Assembly (NCBI GenBank): GCA_002401765.2
Contig: NVTY02000079.1
Location: 182,785-246,784 of the forward strand
Source: Thiotrichaceae bacterium
GTDB lineage: Bacteria; Pseudomonadota; Gammaproteobacteria; SZUA-140
Reading direction: 5' to 3'
Length of the DNA stretch: 64,000 bases
Each line of letters opens with the position of its first letter. Positions within the stretch are counted from its first letter, which is position 1. The notes under the pieces are model-generated. The model was not told where the DNA came from and did not search any database. It worked only from the letters and a program-made list of their open reading frames with translations. Made by a program: the position numbers and the translations under genes. Below are positions 16,899 through 25,867 of this stretch, piece by piece.

Positions 16899-17276
16899 AT
16901 GGCGCTACCCGTATCTGTTTTAATTGTTGATGATTCTGACTCAACCCGTCTCGTGATGGCTGCCATTTTGCGTAAAGCGGGCTACCTTGTGAGTGAGGCT
17001 AGATGTGGTGTGGAGGCGATCGATATGGCGCTGAAGCAGACTTATAGTATCGTGATTACTGATCTGCATATGCCAGATATGGATGGCGATAGCCTGGTGA
17101 GTTGCCTGCGCCGCTGCTCGCAATACCAGTTCACTCCTATTTTATTTGCTTCTGCTGAATCAGTAGACGAGATTAGGCATATTGGTGGTGAGGTTCGGGC
17201 TACTGGCTGGATTTCAAAGCCAGTTAAAGCGGATAAACTGCTTGCTGGTTTGCGGCGTTTATTAAGCGTTGACTAA
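16899..17276 (+). CDS. CheY-like single-domain response regulator
   Basis: 125 residues forming one receiver domain. The acidic pocket is IVDDSDSTR (Asp11, Asp12), the phosphorylation site is Asp55 in VITDLHMPDMDG, the switch serine/threonine position is in ILFASAES near residue 85, and the conserved lysine is Lys107 in WISKPVK. No output domain. It follows the cheR remnant and probably belonged to the same chemotaxis cluster, with GAGATGAGAG just before the start. It may relay CheA signals, but no CheA is in the window. Confidence 0.92.
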   Translation: MALPVSVLIVDDSDSTRLVMAAILRKAGYLVSEARCGVEAIDMALKQTYSIVITDLHMPDMDGDSLVSCLRRCSQYQFTPILFASAESVDEIRHIGGEVRATGWISKPVKADKLLAGLRRLLSVD

Positions 17277-17291
17277 TGTCGGCTTAGCTAG

Positions 17292-18593
17292 CTAAGCGGG
17301 GATTTCGGCTTTGGGTTCGCTGTTGAGGGCCAGCATGGCTGGGCCTAGTGCTGTTTCTGTTTTTTGGCTCACCTCAACGGGTACGCCGAGTCTATTGTGG
17401 CGTATCTTGTTCCAGGCTGGATTTTGTGCGCCACCACCCACGGTTAATACTTTGCTGGGGTAGGGGGCACCAAGTTCTGCCAATAACTGATAGCCCTGTT
17501 GTTCAACTGTGGCGATTCCTTCGAGTAACCCTTGAAAGTAGCGCACGTCATCGGCTGGGCGAGGGGTTATCCTGGCTGGGAACTTGGGATTGTTGACTGG
17601 AAAGCGCTCACCGCTTGAAGGCAGTGGATAGTAGTCTAGGCCTGTCGGTATGTCGGGGGTTAGTCGGGGTGTCATGGCGGCCATCTGTGCTGAAGAGAAG
17701 CATTGTAGTAGCGTCGTTCCGCCGCAGTTTGATGCGCCGCCCACCAACCATTTATCACCTAGGCGGTGGCTATAAACACCGAACTTTGGTGCAAAGAGCG
17801 GTTTGTTTGAGAGTATTTTCAGGGCCAATGTTGAGCCCAGAGAGGTGACCGCGTCGCCAATCTCAGATGCGCCGGTGGCAAGAAATGCCGCGATGCTATC
17901 GGTGGTGCCACTGACGATCCTTGTTTGTGGTGAAAGGGCTAGCAGGTGAGCGATTGCATTTCGCACAGTGCCGATGGTGGTGCCCGGTATGGTGACTTGC
18001 GGTAGTAATGAACGATCAATGTTTAATTGATCAAACCACTTGGGCCAGCATCGGTTGATAATGTCGTAGCCAAGCTTGAGGCAGTTGTTCTCATCGCTGA
18101 TGCCAAATTGGCCGCTCAGTTGTCCTGCAATCCAGTCAGCCTGGTGCAGGGCGTGTCTGGTATTTTCAGGCATCCTCTGTTTTTGAAGCCACAATAGTTT
18201 GGCGAGTGCCGAGCTTGCACCATGCGCAGCGCTCTCTGCGGGTGCAATGGCAGCAATCTGTTGTGCTTCTTTGTGGCTACGGGCGTCGTTATACATAAGG
18301 CCGTCGCTAACAGGGCGGCCGTTTTCATCTGTGATCAGCAGCGTGCTGGAGGTGCCATCGACAGCAATGGCAGCGACTTCATGCATGGGTACCATGTTAC
18401 CGAGTTCTTTCAGTAGTCGGCAGACGGTCTGCCACCATATCTCGCCATTTTGTGAGCGCCTGGCTCCCGCTTGATTGGCGCTGGCCATTGCGACATGGTG
18501 TGCCGCGATCTGATCGCCGTGGTTATTGATAACGACAGCGCGACAGCCGCTGGTACCCACATCAACTCCTAAATATAGGGGATAGAGAGCCAT
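17292..18593 (-). CDS. FGGY-family carbohydrate kinase
   Basis: 433 residues, both FGGY domains present. The N-terminal phosphate-binding loop is LGVDVGTSGCRAVVI (residues 8-22), the substrate segment IAVDGTSSTLLI is near 76, the catalytic-base aspartate lies in SGTTDSIAAFLA near 232, and the adenosine motif VGGGAQNPAWNKI near 390. At 433 residues it is shorter than xylulokinase or glycerol kinase (about 490-500) and resembles the compact ribulokinase-like group of cyanobacteria and plants. Substrate cannot be fixed from sequence. It is 21 bp downstream of queF and probably cotranscribed. Confidence 0.85.
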   Translation of the reverse strand: MALYPLYLGVDVGTSGCRAVVINNHGDQIAAHHVAMASANQAGARRSQNGEIWWQTVCRLLKELGNMVPMHEVAAIAVDGTSSTLLITDENGRPVSDGLMYNDARSHKEAQQIAAIAPAESAAHGASSALAKLLWLQKQRMPENTRHALHQADWIAGQLSGQFGISDENNCLKLGYDIINRCWPKWFDQLNIDRSLLPQVTIPGTTIGTVRNAIAHLLALSPQTRIVSGTTDSIAAFLATGASEIGDAVTSLGSTLALKILSNKPLFAPKFGVYSHRLGDKWLVGGASNCGGTTLLQCFSSAQMAAMTPRLTPDIPTGLDYYPLPSSGERFPVNNPKFPARITPRPADDVRYFQGLLEGIATVEQQGYQLLAELGAPYPSKVLTVGGGAQNPAWNKIRHNRLGVPVEVSQKTETALGPAMLALNSEPKAEIPA

Positions 18594-18614
18594 TGGCGAG
18601 TCTGGCTAAAGAGC

Positions 18615-19004
18615 TTAGGGTAGGTGAACGGGCTCAGGTGCGATCCAGTCTGGATGGCGATGTTCCGCAATAACATTGGTGTAGACACCGCCGCGCACGT
18701 TGAACTCAGCAGTCACGCGCATAAAACGAGGATCACAGGCGGCGACAAAATCATTCAACATCTGATTGGTGACCGCTTCATGAAATGCCCCTTGATCACG
18801 AAAGGACCAGATGTACATCTTGAGTGCTTTTAACTCGATGCAGCTCTGTTCTGGCACATAGTCGATATTGATGGTGGCGAAGTCTGGTTGGCCGGTTTTT
18901 GGGCAGAGGCAGGTGAATTCTGGGATGCGGATGCGGATGGTGTAATCGCGATCCTGATTGGGGTTTTCAAAGGTTTCGAGTGCTTTACTTGGTGTGCTGG
19001 ACAT
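18615..19004 (-). CDS. queF: NADPH-dependent preQ0 reductase (7-cyano-7-deazaguanine reductase)
   Basis: 129 residues, the short unimodular (YkvM/B. subtilis) type. It reduces preQ0 to preQ1 in queuosine synthesis. The catalytic cysteine is Cys34 in [12 protein letters not shown], with Asp41 as proton donor, and the QueF substrate/NADPH motif is [20 protein letters not shown] near residue 57. Most gammaproteobacteria have the longer two-domain QueF, so the short type is mildly unusual. No other queuosine gene is here. The FGGY kinase gene follows on the same strand. Confidence 0.93.
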   Translation of the reverse strand: MSSTPSKALETFENPNQDRDYTIRIRIPEFTCLCPKTGQPDFATINIDYVPEQSCIELKALKMYIWSFRDQGAFHEAVTNQMLNDFVAACDPRFMRVTAEFNVRGGVYTNVIAEHRHPDWIAPEPVHLP

Positions 19005-19246
19005 GGGCTATCTCTCGGTGCATTTTCTTACAGTAAATTCTAAGAGTATCTATTAACCTACTGTAAGTATAGGTTAAATCCCTAGTTTAGGGTGCTGTAG
19101 AAAATGCCCGGTGGTACTCCTTCAATTAAAATTAGATCATCAGAGCGGATAAAATAACAGATTATTAATTCTGGATCTCGTTTAGTGCGAAATTAAGGGA
19201 TTTCAGGCTTGTCTTGCGTGGTCTTTATCCTGTATCTTCCTGTGCC

Positions 19247-22200
19247 ATGCAGTTGCAGAAAATTAAACTCGCCGGTTTTAAATCATTTGTCGATCCCACC
19301 ACCTTGGAACTGCCGAGTCAGTTGATCGGTGTTGTGGGGCCAAATGGTTGTGGCAAATCAAACGTCATCGACGCCGTACGTTGGGTGATGGGCGAAAGCT
19401 CGGCCAAAAACCTGCGGGGTGACTCGCTGGCAGACGTCATCTTCAATGGTTCATCGGGACGTAAGCCGGTGGGCACGGCGACGGTTGAGCTGGTCTTTAA
19501 CAACTCCCAGGGGCGACTGGGTGGCGAATATGCCAAATATGCCGAGCTATCAGTCAAGCGTCAGATTACACGAGAGGGTAAGTCGAGCTACTTTTTGAAT
19601 GGCACCAAATGCCGCCGTCGTGACATTACCGATGTGTTTCTGGGTACCGGACTAGGTCCGCGCAGTTACTCGATCATTGAGCAGGGCATGATCACGCGCC
19701 TGATTGAGGCGAAGCCAGAAGAGTTGCGTGCATTTCTAGAAGAGGCTGCGGGCATCTCCAGATACAAGGAGCGCCGTCGCGAGACCGAAACGCGAATTCG
19801 CCATACCAAAGAGAATATGAGTCGAATTGAAGACTTAGTTGGTGAACTTGATAAACGACTGCAGACTTTGCAGCGTCAGGCAAAGACCGCTGAAAAGTAT
19901 AAAACCTTTAAGGAAGAAGAGCGTTTAGTCAAAGCGCAGCTGCTGGCATTGCGTTATCAGGGGCTTGATGGCGAGGTGCAACTGAAAGACCAGGTCATTC
20001 AGGGGCGGGAGACCGCGCTAGAAGCGCAGTTGGCGGAGCAGTGCTCCACCGATGCGGAGATAGAAAAACAGCGTGTTGCGCACAGTGAGGCGAATGAACA
20101 CTTCAATCAGGTGCAGGGACAGTTCTATAGTATTGGTGCAGATATCGCGCGTGTTGAGCAAAGTATTCAGCACATGCAGGAAAAGCGTGAAGAGAACCAG
20201 CTAGAGCTTGAACAGGCGATTCAGACCTTGACCGAAGGTAAGGTTCACATCGAACATGATCAGCGTCAGATAGAAGAGATCAACGCGTCACTCGAAACTT
20301 GCGATCCGCAATTTGAGACCGCGGAGGTGCAGGCGAAGATTTCGACCGAGGCGCTACGTGAGATTGAAGAGAGCCAGCGTAATTGGCAGGACGAGTGGGA
20401 ATCATTCAATAGCGCGGTGGCAGCCAAGACCCAGCAATCAGAGGTTGAGCGTACCCGTATTATTCATCTTGAAGAAGATATGGCGCGTCAGCAAAAACGC
20501 TTGCAGCGTCAGGAAGAAGAACATCATGGCCTTGATGCCGCAGATCTCAAAGAAGAGGTCGCAACCCTTAGTGAACAATCTGCCGAGAGCAGCGCGCAGC
20601 TAGAAGGGCTGCAACAGGAAGTGCATGGCCTGCTGAGTGAGATTAACCAACAGCGTGAAACCAATAGTGGTAGCACCCGTGAGCTGGTAGACGCACGCCG
20701 TCACCTGGTGGAATTGCAGAAGCAGTATGCCTCGCTTGATGCGCTACAAAAGGCTGCACTTGGCAAGCAGGCAGGGGTGGTCACTACCTGGTTAGAAGCG
20801 CATGACCTTGATGGCATGCGCCGCCTCGCTGAAACCCTCAATGTGGAAAATGGCTGGGAGCGTGCGGTTGAGACCGTACTGGGGCAAAATATTGAAGCAC
20901 TTTGTGTGGCGGGTGTTGAGTGTGTCACCGACCGCCTTGCCTCGCTGCAGCAGGGTACGTTGAGCGTTTTTGATACACAGGCCAAATCTAACCCTACATC
21001 CAGACCGGTTGGTACGTCACTCGCCAGCAAGGTTGAAGCGACCTGGGCGCTAGATGGCCTCTTCGCCGGTATCTACGCGGTGGATACCATGGAAGATGCA
21101 CTGGCACTGCGCGCTCAGCTAGAAGCACATGAGTCGGTGGTGACTCGTGACGGCATCTGGGTTGGCCCAGATTGGTTGCGTGTGGTTCGTGGCGGTGATG
21201 AAGAAGGTAGCGTGCTTGTTAGAGAACAAGAACTTAAGCTTGTTTCGCAGAATTTAGATGAAGCTGATGAGCGTCTTTGTCAGCTTGAGCAAGCGCTTGA
21301 AGAGGGGCAGTTCAAACTGACAGGACTGGAAGAACAGCGTGAAACCTTGCAGAGTAATATTAATCAGGCCGCGCATAAAAACGCCGAGGTACGCTCGCAG
21401 CTGAGCAGCAAGAATGCCCGTCTGGAGCAGGTCGAGGCGAGAAAGAGCCGCCTTCAGGAAGAGATTGAAGAGATCTGTGCTCACAATGAAAAGGGGCGCG
21501 AAGAGCTGGTGGTGGCACGTGAACGCCTCGAAATCATGATCGCAGAAATGACGGAGCATCAGGAGCAGCGCATTCTGTTGACTGATCAGCGCGAAGAATT
21601 GAGTGCGATGTTGGATGAACGTCGTCAGCAGGCACAGACTGATCGTGATACTGCGCGTGAATTTATGTTGAGAATCGATTCGATGCGCACCCAGTTGGGC
21701 ACATTGAGCACCAATACTGAGCGGATGCAGCGTCAGATGGGTAACCTTGTGCGTCGCCGTGAAGAGTTGACCATGGCACTGGAAGATGGCGTTGAGCCGC
21801 TTGAGAACAGCAAAATGGCGCTGGAAGAATTTCTGGAAAGGCGTCTGCTGGTGGAGGGTGAGCTGGCTGAAGTCCGTCGCCAGGTTGAGACGTGCGACCA
21901 CGAACTGCGGCAGCTCGGCAGCCGCCGTAGTGAGATTGAACAGCAGATACTGGTTGTTCGTTCTGAGCTAGAACAGATGCGCATGGCGTGGCAGGAGATT
22001 AAGGTACGCCGTCAGACCCTGCTGGAACAGATCGAAGAGTCACAATTCACACTGGAACAACTGCTCGAAGGAATGCCAGAAGCGGCCAATGAGGCTGAGT
22101 GGGCAAAGCAGGCAGAGGAGCTGGAACGCCGCATCCAGCGTCTGGGCGCAATCAACCTCGCTGCGATTGAAGAGTATACTGAGCAATCGGAGCGTAAAAG

Positions 22201-22759
22201 CTATCTCGACTCACAGCTGGCTGATCTTACCGAGGCACTTGAGACCCTGGAAAGTGCGATTCGTAAGATTGATCACGAAACCCGCACCCGCTTTAAAGAT
22301 ACCTTTGAGAAGGTGAATGAGAAGCTGCAGGAGCTTTTCCCGCGTCTCTTCGGGGGTGGCAGTGCGCGCCTGGAGATGACCGGCGAGGATGTGCTGGATG
22401 CCGGTGTCACCATCATGGCCCATCCACCGGGCAAGCGTAATAGCAGTATCCACCTGCTGTCGGGTGGTGAAAAGGCACTGACGGCGGTGGCGATGGTGTT
22501 CGCCATTTTTGAACTTAATCCAGCGCCATTTTGTATCCTTGATGAGGTCGATGCACCGCTTGATGACAACAACACCATCCGTTTCAGCCAGATGGTGAAA
22601 GAGATGTCAGACCGAGTGCAGTTTATCTTCATTACCCATAACAAGATCACGATGGAGATCTCCAACCAACTAGTGGGAGTCACCATGCATGAACCGGGTG
22701 TTTCACGCCTGGTAGCAGTGGACGTGGCGGAAGCGATGAATTTGGTGGAGGCGGTTTAG
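19247..22759 (+). CDS. smc: Chromosome segregation protein SMC
   Basis: 1170 residues from ATG 19247 (MQLQKIKLAGFKSFVDPT), the usual SMC start; an upstream in-frame start at 19214 is unlikely. Order of domains: Walker A GPNGCGKSNVIDAVRWVMGE near residue 32; coiled coil about 170-500; hinge about 505-665; returning coiled coil about 670-1000; ABC signature LLSGGEKALTAVAM near 1078 and Walker B FCILDEVDAPLDD near 1098. SMC with ScpA and ScpB forms the bacterial condensin that loops and segregates DNA; gammaproteobacteria with SMC instead of MukB are common outside enterobacteria. No scpAB, zipA or ligA follow here. Confidence 0.97.
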   Translation: MQLQKIKLAGFKSFVDPTTLELPSQLIGVVGPNGCGKSNVIDAVRWVMGESSAKNLRGDSLADVIFNGSSGRKPVGTATVELVFNNSQGRLGGEYAKYAELSVKRQITREGKSSYFLNGTKCRRRDITDVFLGTGLGPRSYSIIEQGMITRLIEAKPEELRAFLEEAAGISRYKERRRETETRIRHTKENMSRIEDLVGELDKRLQTLQRQAKTAEKYKTFKEEERLVKAQLLALRYQGLDGEVQLKDQVIQGRETALEAQLAEQCSTDAEIEKQRVAHSEANEHFNQVQGQFYSIGADIARVEQSIQHMQEKREENQLELEQAIQTLTEGKVHIEHDQRQIEEINASLETCDPQFETAEVQAKISTEALREIEESQRNWQDEWESFNSAVAAKTQQSEVERTRIIHLEEDMARQQKRLQRQEEEHHGLDAADLKEEVATLSEQSAESSAQLEGLQQEVHGLLSEINQQRETNSGSTRELVDARRHLVELQKQYASLDALQKAALGKQAGVVTTWLEAHDLDGMRRLAETLNVENGWERAVETVLGQNIEALCVAGVECVTDRLASLQQGTLSVFDTQAKSNPTSRPVGTSLASKVEATWALDGLFAGIYAVDTMEDALALRAQLEAHESVVTRDGIWVGPDWLRVVRGGDEEGSVLVREQELKLVSQNLDEADERLCQLEQALEEGQFKLTGLEEQRETLQSNINQAAHKNAEVRSQLSSKNARLEQVEARKSRLQEEIEEICAHNEKGREELVVARERLEIMIAEMTEHQEQRILLTDQREELSAMLDERRQQAQTDRDTAREFMLRIDSMRTQLGTLSTNTERMQRQMGNLVRRREELTMALEDGVEPLENSKMALEEFLERRLLVEGELAEVRRQVETCDHELRQLGSRRSEIEQQILVVRSELEQMRMAWQEIKVRRQTLLEQIEESQFTLEQLLEGMPEAANEAEWAKQAEELERRIQRLGAINLAAIEEYTEQSERKSYLDSQLADLTEALETLESAIRKIDHETRTRFKDTFEKVNEKLQELFPRLFGGGSARLEMTGEDVLDAGVTIMAHPPGKRNSSIHLLSGGEKALTAVAMVFAIFELNPAPFCILDEVDAPLDDNNTIRFSQMVKEMSDRVQFIFITHNKITMEISNQLVGVTMHEPGVSRLVAVDVAEAMNLVEAV

Positions 22760-22785
22760 CGATTGCTTTTGACTAGGATGCGGTA

Positions 22786-22980
22786 GACTTAGGATGAATC
22801 TAGCGCAGTCATAGTGCCCTCTGGGTAAAAACGATTTCGACCCATTCCTCCGGTCCTTTTCGTTGCATATGCCCAATATTCGCCTTAAATGATCCAATAA
22901 ATGGATTTTGCTATGCCCTCTCTGGCTACAAAATGGTTTTCCCTCGCCACGCGGTCACCTAAGCGCGACAGCCACCTAGG
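22786..22980. repeat. Dispersed intergenic repeat, copy B
   Basis: Second copy of the repeat at 5968-6140, in the same orientation and about 195 bp long. It lies between the convergent smc and RIO1-type genes. Both copies end in CTAGG; here that end forms part of a hairpin at 22976-22998. A 68-codon frame starting in it at 22901 is not called because the same segment in copy A gives a different surrounding frame. Confidence 0.85.
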
Positions 22981-22998
22981 CCACTTTAGGTGGCCTAG
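22976..22998. terminator. Hairpin between smc and the RIO1-type gene
   Basis: A perfect 9-bp stem, CTAGGCCAC / GTGGCCTAG, with loop TTTAG, overlapping the stop codon of the RIO1-type gene at 22995-22997. It lies in the convergent gap and could stop transcription from either side. There is no long T-run on either strand, so an intrinsic terminator is only moderately supported. Confidence 0.45.
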
Positions 22999-23849
22999 CT
23001 ATTTCCGGCTTCCTCTGCGCGCCGGCGACGTTCAAATTCCTCTTCTGCTGCGGCATCAATCACCTTCATCACATCGCCCACATCGGCGGCGATGGTGCTC
23101 TCGATAAAGTGACCGGTAAGCTCGCTCTCAGGGCTAAGGCTGCCTTTTTCGTAGAGGTGCCAGATTTCTTTATCATAAGTGCTGGTGGCAAGCGCTGGGG
23201 CGAAGCGGCTAAAGAAGTCGCTGATATTGTTCACATCACGCGCTAGAATCATCTGTGCATTGTTATTGCCCGCAGCATTCACTGCCTGCGGCAGGTCGAT
23301 GATCACCGGGCCCTCTTTATCGACCAGCACATTAAACTCAGATAAATCGCCATGTACCAGCCCCGCGCAGAGCATTCGCACAATGTCTTGCATGAGTCGG
23401 GCATGATAGTCCAACGCCAGTTCTTCGTTAAATTCGACTTCCGAGAGCCTTGGTGCCGCGTGGCCCTCTCCATCGGTAACCAGCTCCATCAGCAGTACAC
23501 CATCAACAAAGCCGTAGGGCTGTGGCACACGCACACCGGCCGTGGCGAGTTGGTAGAGCGCATCCACTTCGGCGCTTAGCCATGCCTTCTCACTCTCTTT
23601 CTGGCCGAAATTAGAGCGCTTCTGCATCGCGCGATTGCGCCGGCTATTGCGCCCCGTGCGCCCCTCCTGGTATTGAACCGCTTGCTTGAAGCTGCGCTTG
23701 TTGGCTTCTTTATAGACCTTTGCACAGCGTACAGCCTCACCGCAGCGCACCATATAAACCTGGGCCTCTTTGCCGCTCTGCAATTGGCAGATCACTTCGT
23801 CGATCAGGCCATCGTTGAGTAACGGGTGTAATCTTTTGGGTATCTTCAT
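22995..23849 (-). CDS. RIO1-family serine protein kinase
   Basis: 284 residues. Kinase motifs: the glycine-loop region LQSGKEAQVYMVRCG (residues 23-37), ATP-binding lysine in RCAKVYKE near 44, catalytic loop HGDLSEFNVLVDK near 168 and the metal-binding aspartate in VIIDLPQAVN near 184. RIO1 kinases act in ribosome maturation in eukaryotes and archaea. Bacterial relatives are fairly common in proteobacteria and are annotated as serine protein kinase RIO, with unclear targets. A basic segment (NSRRNRAMQKRSNFG) may contact RNA. It is divergent from the FKBP lipoprotein gene. Confidence 0.9.
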   Translation of the reverse strand: MKIPKRLHPLLNDGLIDEVICQLQSGKEAQVYMVRCGEAVRCAKVYKEANKRSFKQAVQYQEGRTGRNSRRNRAMQKRSNFGQKESEKAWLSAEVDALYQLATAGVRVPQPYGFVDGVLLMELVTDGEGHAAPRLSEVEFNEELALDYHARLMQDIVRMLCAGLVHGDLSEFNVLVDKEGPVIIDLPQAVNAAGNNNAQMILARDVNNISDFFSRFAPALATSTYDKEIWHLYEKGSLSPESELTGHFIESTIAADVGDVMKVIDAAAEEEFERRRRAEEAGNS

Positions 23850-23914
23850 TGAACTCTACATCTAATTTAGTGGGCGCATTATAGCGGATAGCCGCTGAAA
23901 TTAGGGGGTTCTTA

Positions 23915-23943
23915 TTGAATCCATCAGGCGAGTTAGCCACAAT
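23915..23943 (+). promoter_or_regulatory. Promoter-like element (family of three), upstream of the FKBP gene
   Basis: TTGAAT at 23915-23920, a 17-bp spacer, and CACAAT at 23938-23943, 67 bp before ATG 24010. The whole stretch of about 33 bp is similar to elements at 27439 and 42248, including GTTAGCCACAATGGG. The -10 match is poor for sigma-70. The shared spacer sequence suggests either a common regulator or a dispersed short repeat. Confidence 0.4.
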
Positions 23944-24009
23944 GGGCATATCAAAAACCGGGGCGGTGTAATAGTACGCTTCCCTTTCTGTTTTAGGAGA
24001 TAGTAAGTC

Positions 24010-24462
24010 ATGAAACGCCGTTTTATTTTTTTGCCGCTGGCCATTTTGTTCACAACACTGCTTGCATTAAGTGGTTGCTCAGAACAAGCTCCGGTTACTA
24101 ACGCTTCAGAGGGCGTTACGGCACTGGTTAAAAAAGATGTGAAGATTGGTGATGGGGATGAGGCAGCCAAAGGGGATATGATTTCGGTTCATTATACTGG
24201 TTGGCTTTATCATCAGTCGGCGATGCACAACAAAAGCAAAAAATTTGATAGCTCGCGTGATCGTGGCCAGCCATTTGGCTTCAAACTCGGTGCTGGGCGG
24301 GTGATTCAAGGCTGGGATCTAGGCGTGCTAGGGATGAAGGTTGGCGGGCAGCGCACACTGACAATCCCGTCCTCACTGGGTTACGGTGCACGCAGTGCTG
24401 GAGGCTCTATTCCTCCGAATGCGACGTTGGTGTTTGATGTAGAACTGCTGAATATTCGCTAG
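24010..24462 (+). CDS. FKBP-type peptidyl-prolyl isomerase, lipoprotein
   Basis: 150 residues. The signal peptide ends in a lipobox, LALSGC, with the lipidated cysteine near residue 23. One FKBP domain spans about residues 50-150: GDMISVHYTGWLY, KFDSSRDRGQPFGFKLGAGRVIQGWDLGVLGM and SLGYGARSAGGSIPPNATLVFDVELL contain the active-site aromatic and aspartate residues. It should isomerise prolyl bonds in envelope proteins from a membrane anchor. The closest known style is the short FkpB/FKBP-lipoprotein, not dimeric FkpA. AGGAGA precedes the start. Confidence 0.92.
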   Translation: MKRRFIFLPLAILFTTLLALSGCSEQAPVTNASEGVTALVKKDVKIGDGDEAAKGDMISVHYTGWLYHQSAMHNKSKKFDSSRDRGQPFGFKLGAGRVIQGWDLGVLGMKVGGQRTLTIPSSLGYGARSAGGSIPPNATLVFDVELLNIR

Positions 24463-24577
24463 TTTGTGACCTAATCCTGAATTTCATTGCATATTGTATG
24501 TAATTAAATGCCTGCTCGGGTCGACATAGAATGAATATAAAATTAGCAGCTATTTTAGCATTAGCGAGGAGAAATCG

Positions 24578-24880
24578 ATGGAGTTAGAAAATATCGTAGT
24601 GGAGGATTTCAGTTCCTTTCAGCCAGGGCGAGTCGCACCCCATGTCAAAATTGAGCAGCTGTTAACACAGGTGGGTGGTGGCGGTAGTGATGGCATCAAA
24701 TTCACAAAGCGTATTATAAAGGCGGCAGGCTGGCGTTACCCCTCAATCCATGGTTATGCCAAAAATCCGCAGCAGGCGGCGACAGCCTTTAGCGCTATTC
24801 GTGATGTCATCAATGGTGTGGAAGATAAGGCAGCGGTAGCGGCAAAGCTTGAGGCGGCTTTTGTGACGGAGCTCGAGTGA
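24578..24880 (+). CDS. Hypothetical protein, 100 residues
   Basis: GAGGAG lies 7 bp before the ATG, so it is probably real. The sequence is soluble and acidic. It contains a glycine run (TQVGGGGSDGIKFTKRIIKAAG) followed by WRYPSIHGYAKNPQQAATAF and a C-terminal helix. There is no signal peptide, metal motif or recognised domain. It stands alone and ends at a strong terminator hairpin (24918). Function unknown. Confidence 0.7.
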   Translation: MELENIVVEDFSSFQPGRVAPHVKIEQLLTQVGGGGSDGIKFTKRIIKAAGWRYPSIHGYAKNPQQAATAFSAIRDVINGVEDKAAVAAKLEAAFVTELE

Positions 24881-24917
24881 GGCTGATCGCGTATTAGCGC
24901 TGTGAATTTTGGATTTC

Positions 24918-24947
24918 AAAAGCCACCGTTACCGTGGCTTTTAATTT
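24918..24947 (+). terminator. Rho-independent terminator
   Basis: AAAAGCCAC / GTGGCTTTT is a perfect 9-bp stem with a 7-base loop (24918-24942), followed by TTAATTTT. It lies 38 bp after the hypothetical gene at 24578-24880 and before the SEC-C gene promoter region. The A-run on its left would also allow termination on the minus strand. Confidence 0.85.
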
Positions 24948-25054
24948 TATAGCTGTCTTATCATTGATTTATGAGTGATTTACGTCGAATTTGGTAGCAT
25001 GTCTGGGGACAATGAGTCGGCTAATACTCCCCGCTACCTGAAGAGAAAGAAGTC

Positions 25055-25765
25055 ATGCAATCCTTAACACTAATCGACCAGTTTTTGTCGGCCCCTGCGC
25101 GTAATGATGGCTGTTTTAATCGTTATCAATTGCAAGGTGCTCTGGCGGCAACGCTATCCTGCCCGGAAGCGATTAGCGATATTGATATCGGATTAATGGT
25201 GCTGGATGATGACGAAGAGGCGGCCCACGCATGGTTTGCCATTGATGGCGACTTAAGGAGTGCCTGGGTTTCCCTGAGCAATGAAATGAGTGATGCGCTC
25301 GTGCAGGAAACGTATAACTTATACGAAGCGCTCGCTCTGCCGCTTGATATTAGTGAGCCGACCGAGGCCTTGTGCCAGTGGTGTGATGGCTATTTGAGAG
25401 GCTATCTGCTGAGCGAACCCGCCTGGGTACAAACCTACGAAGAATTAAAGCCGCACGATCCGCGTTTTTTTGAGATGGAGAGGGAGCATCGGGCATTTCT
25501 AGGCATGGTGAATGCATTGGCAGAGTGGAAAAAAACGCTCGTAGCAAATGATAATCCAGCACAATTACAGCAGAAATTCCCTGAGTTGCTGAATGGTATA
25601 AATGGTTGCGTGAGGCAATTTTACTCCCTTGCCCTGGCACTAGAAGACGCCTACGTTAATTCAAAACAGGGCAGTTTGTTTGAGGACGATCTGCCAACAT
25701 GTGGGCGCAATGACGCCTGTCCCTGCGGTAGTGGTAAAAAATATAAAAAGTGTTGTTTGCAGTAG
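25055..25765 (+). CDS. YecA/UPF0149-related protein with C-terminal SEC-C zinc motif
   Basis: 236 residues. The N-terminal two thirds is a helical UPF0149-like domain (LMVLDDDEEAAHAWFAIDGD, then CQWCDGYLRGYLLSEP near residue 107). The C-terminus reads CGRNDACPCGSGKKYKKCC, the SEC-C zinc-binding motif found at the end of SecA. SEC-C modules can bind SecB or ribosomes; E. coli YecA, with the same layout, binds metal and ribosomes. A regulatory link to secretion or translation is inferred from that. A second, SEC-C-lacking relative is at 8031. Confidence 0.88.
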   Translation: MQSLTLIDQFLSAPARNDGCFNRYQLQGALAATLSCPEAISDIDIGLMVLDDDEEAAHAWFAIDGDLRSAWVSLSNEMSDALVQETYNLYEALALPLDISEPTEALCQWCDGYLRGYLLSEPAWVQTYEELKPHDPRFFEMEREHRAFLGMVNALAEWKKTLVANDNPAQLQQKFPELLNGINGCVRQFYSLALALEDAYVNSKQGSLFEDDLPTCGRNDACPCGSGKKYKKCCLQ

Positions 25766-25867
25766 CCCGCCATCAAAACCACCGGACTTTGCTCCAGGCA
25801 GCTCGGTTTCTCGTGGCTGATTAGTGTTAAAATCGAGCTACGGCATTAATCAAGGTGTTAGTTATCT

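Noticed and set aside
21254..21901. 215-codon minus-strand frame inside smc
   Set aside because: Shadow of the coiled-coil coding region; composition is an antisense artefact and smc is complete.
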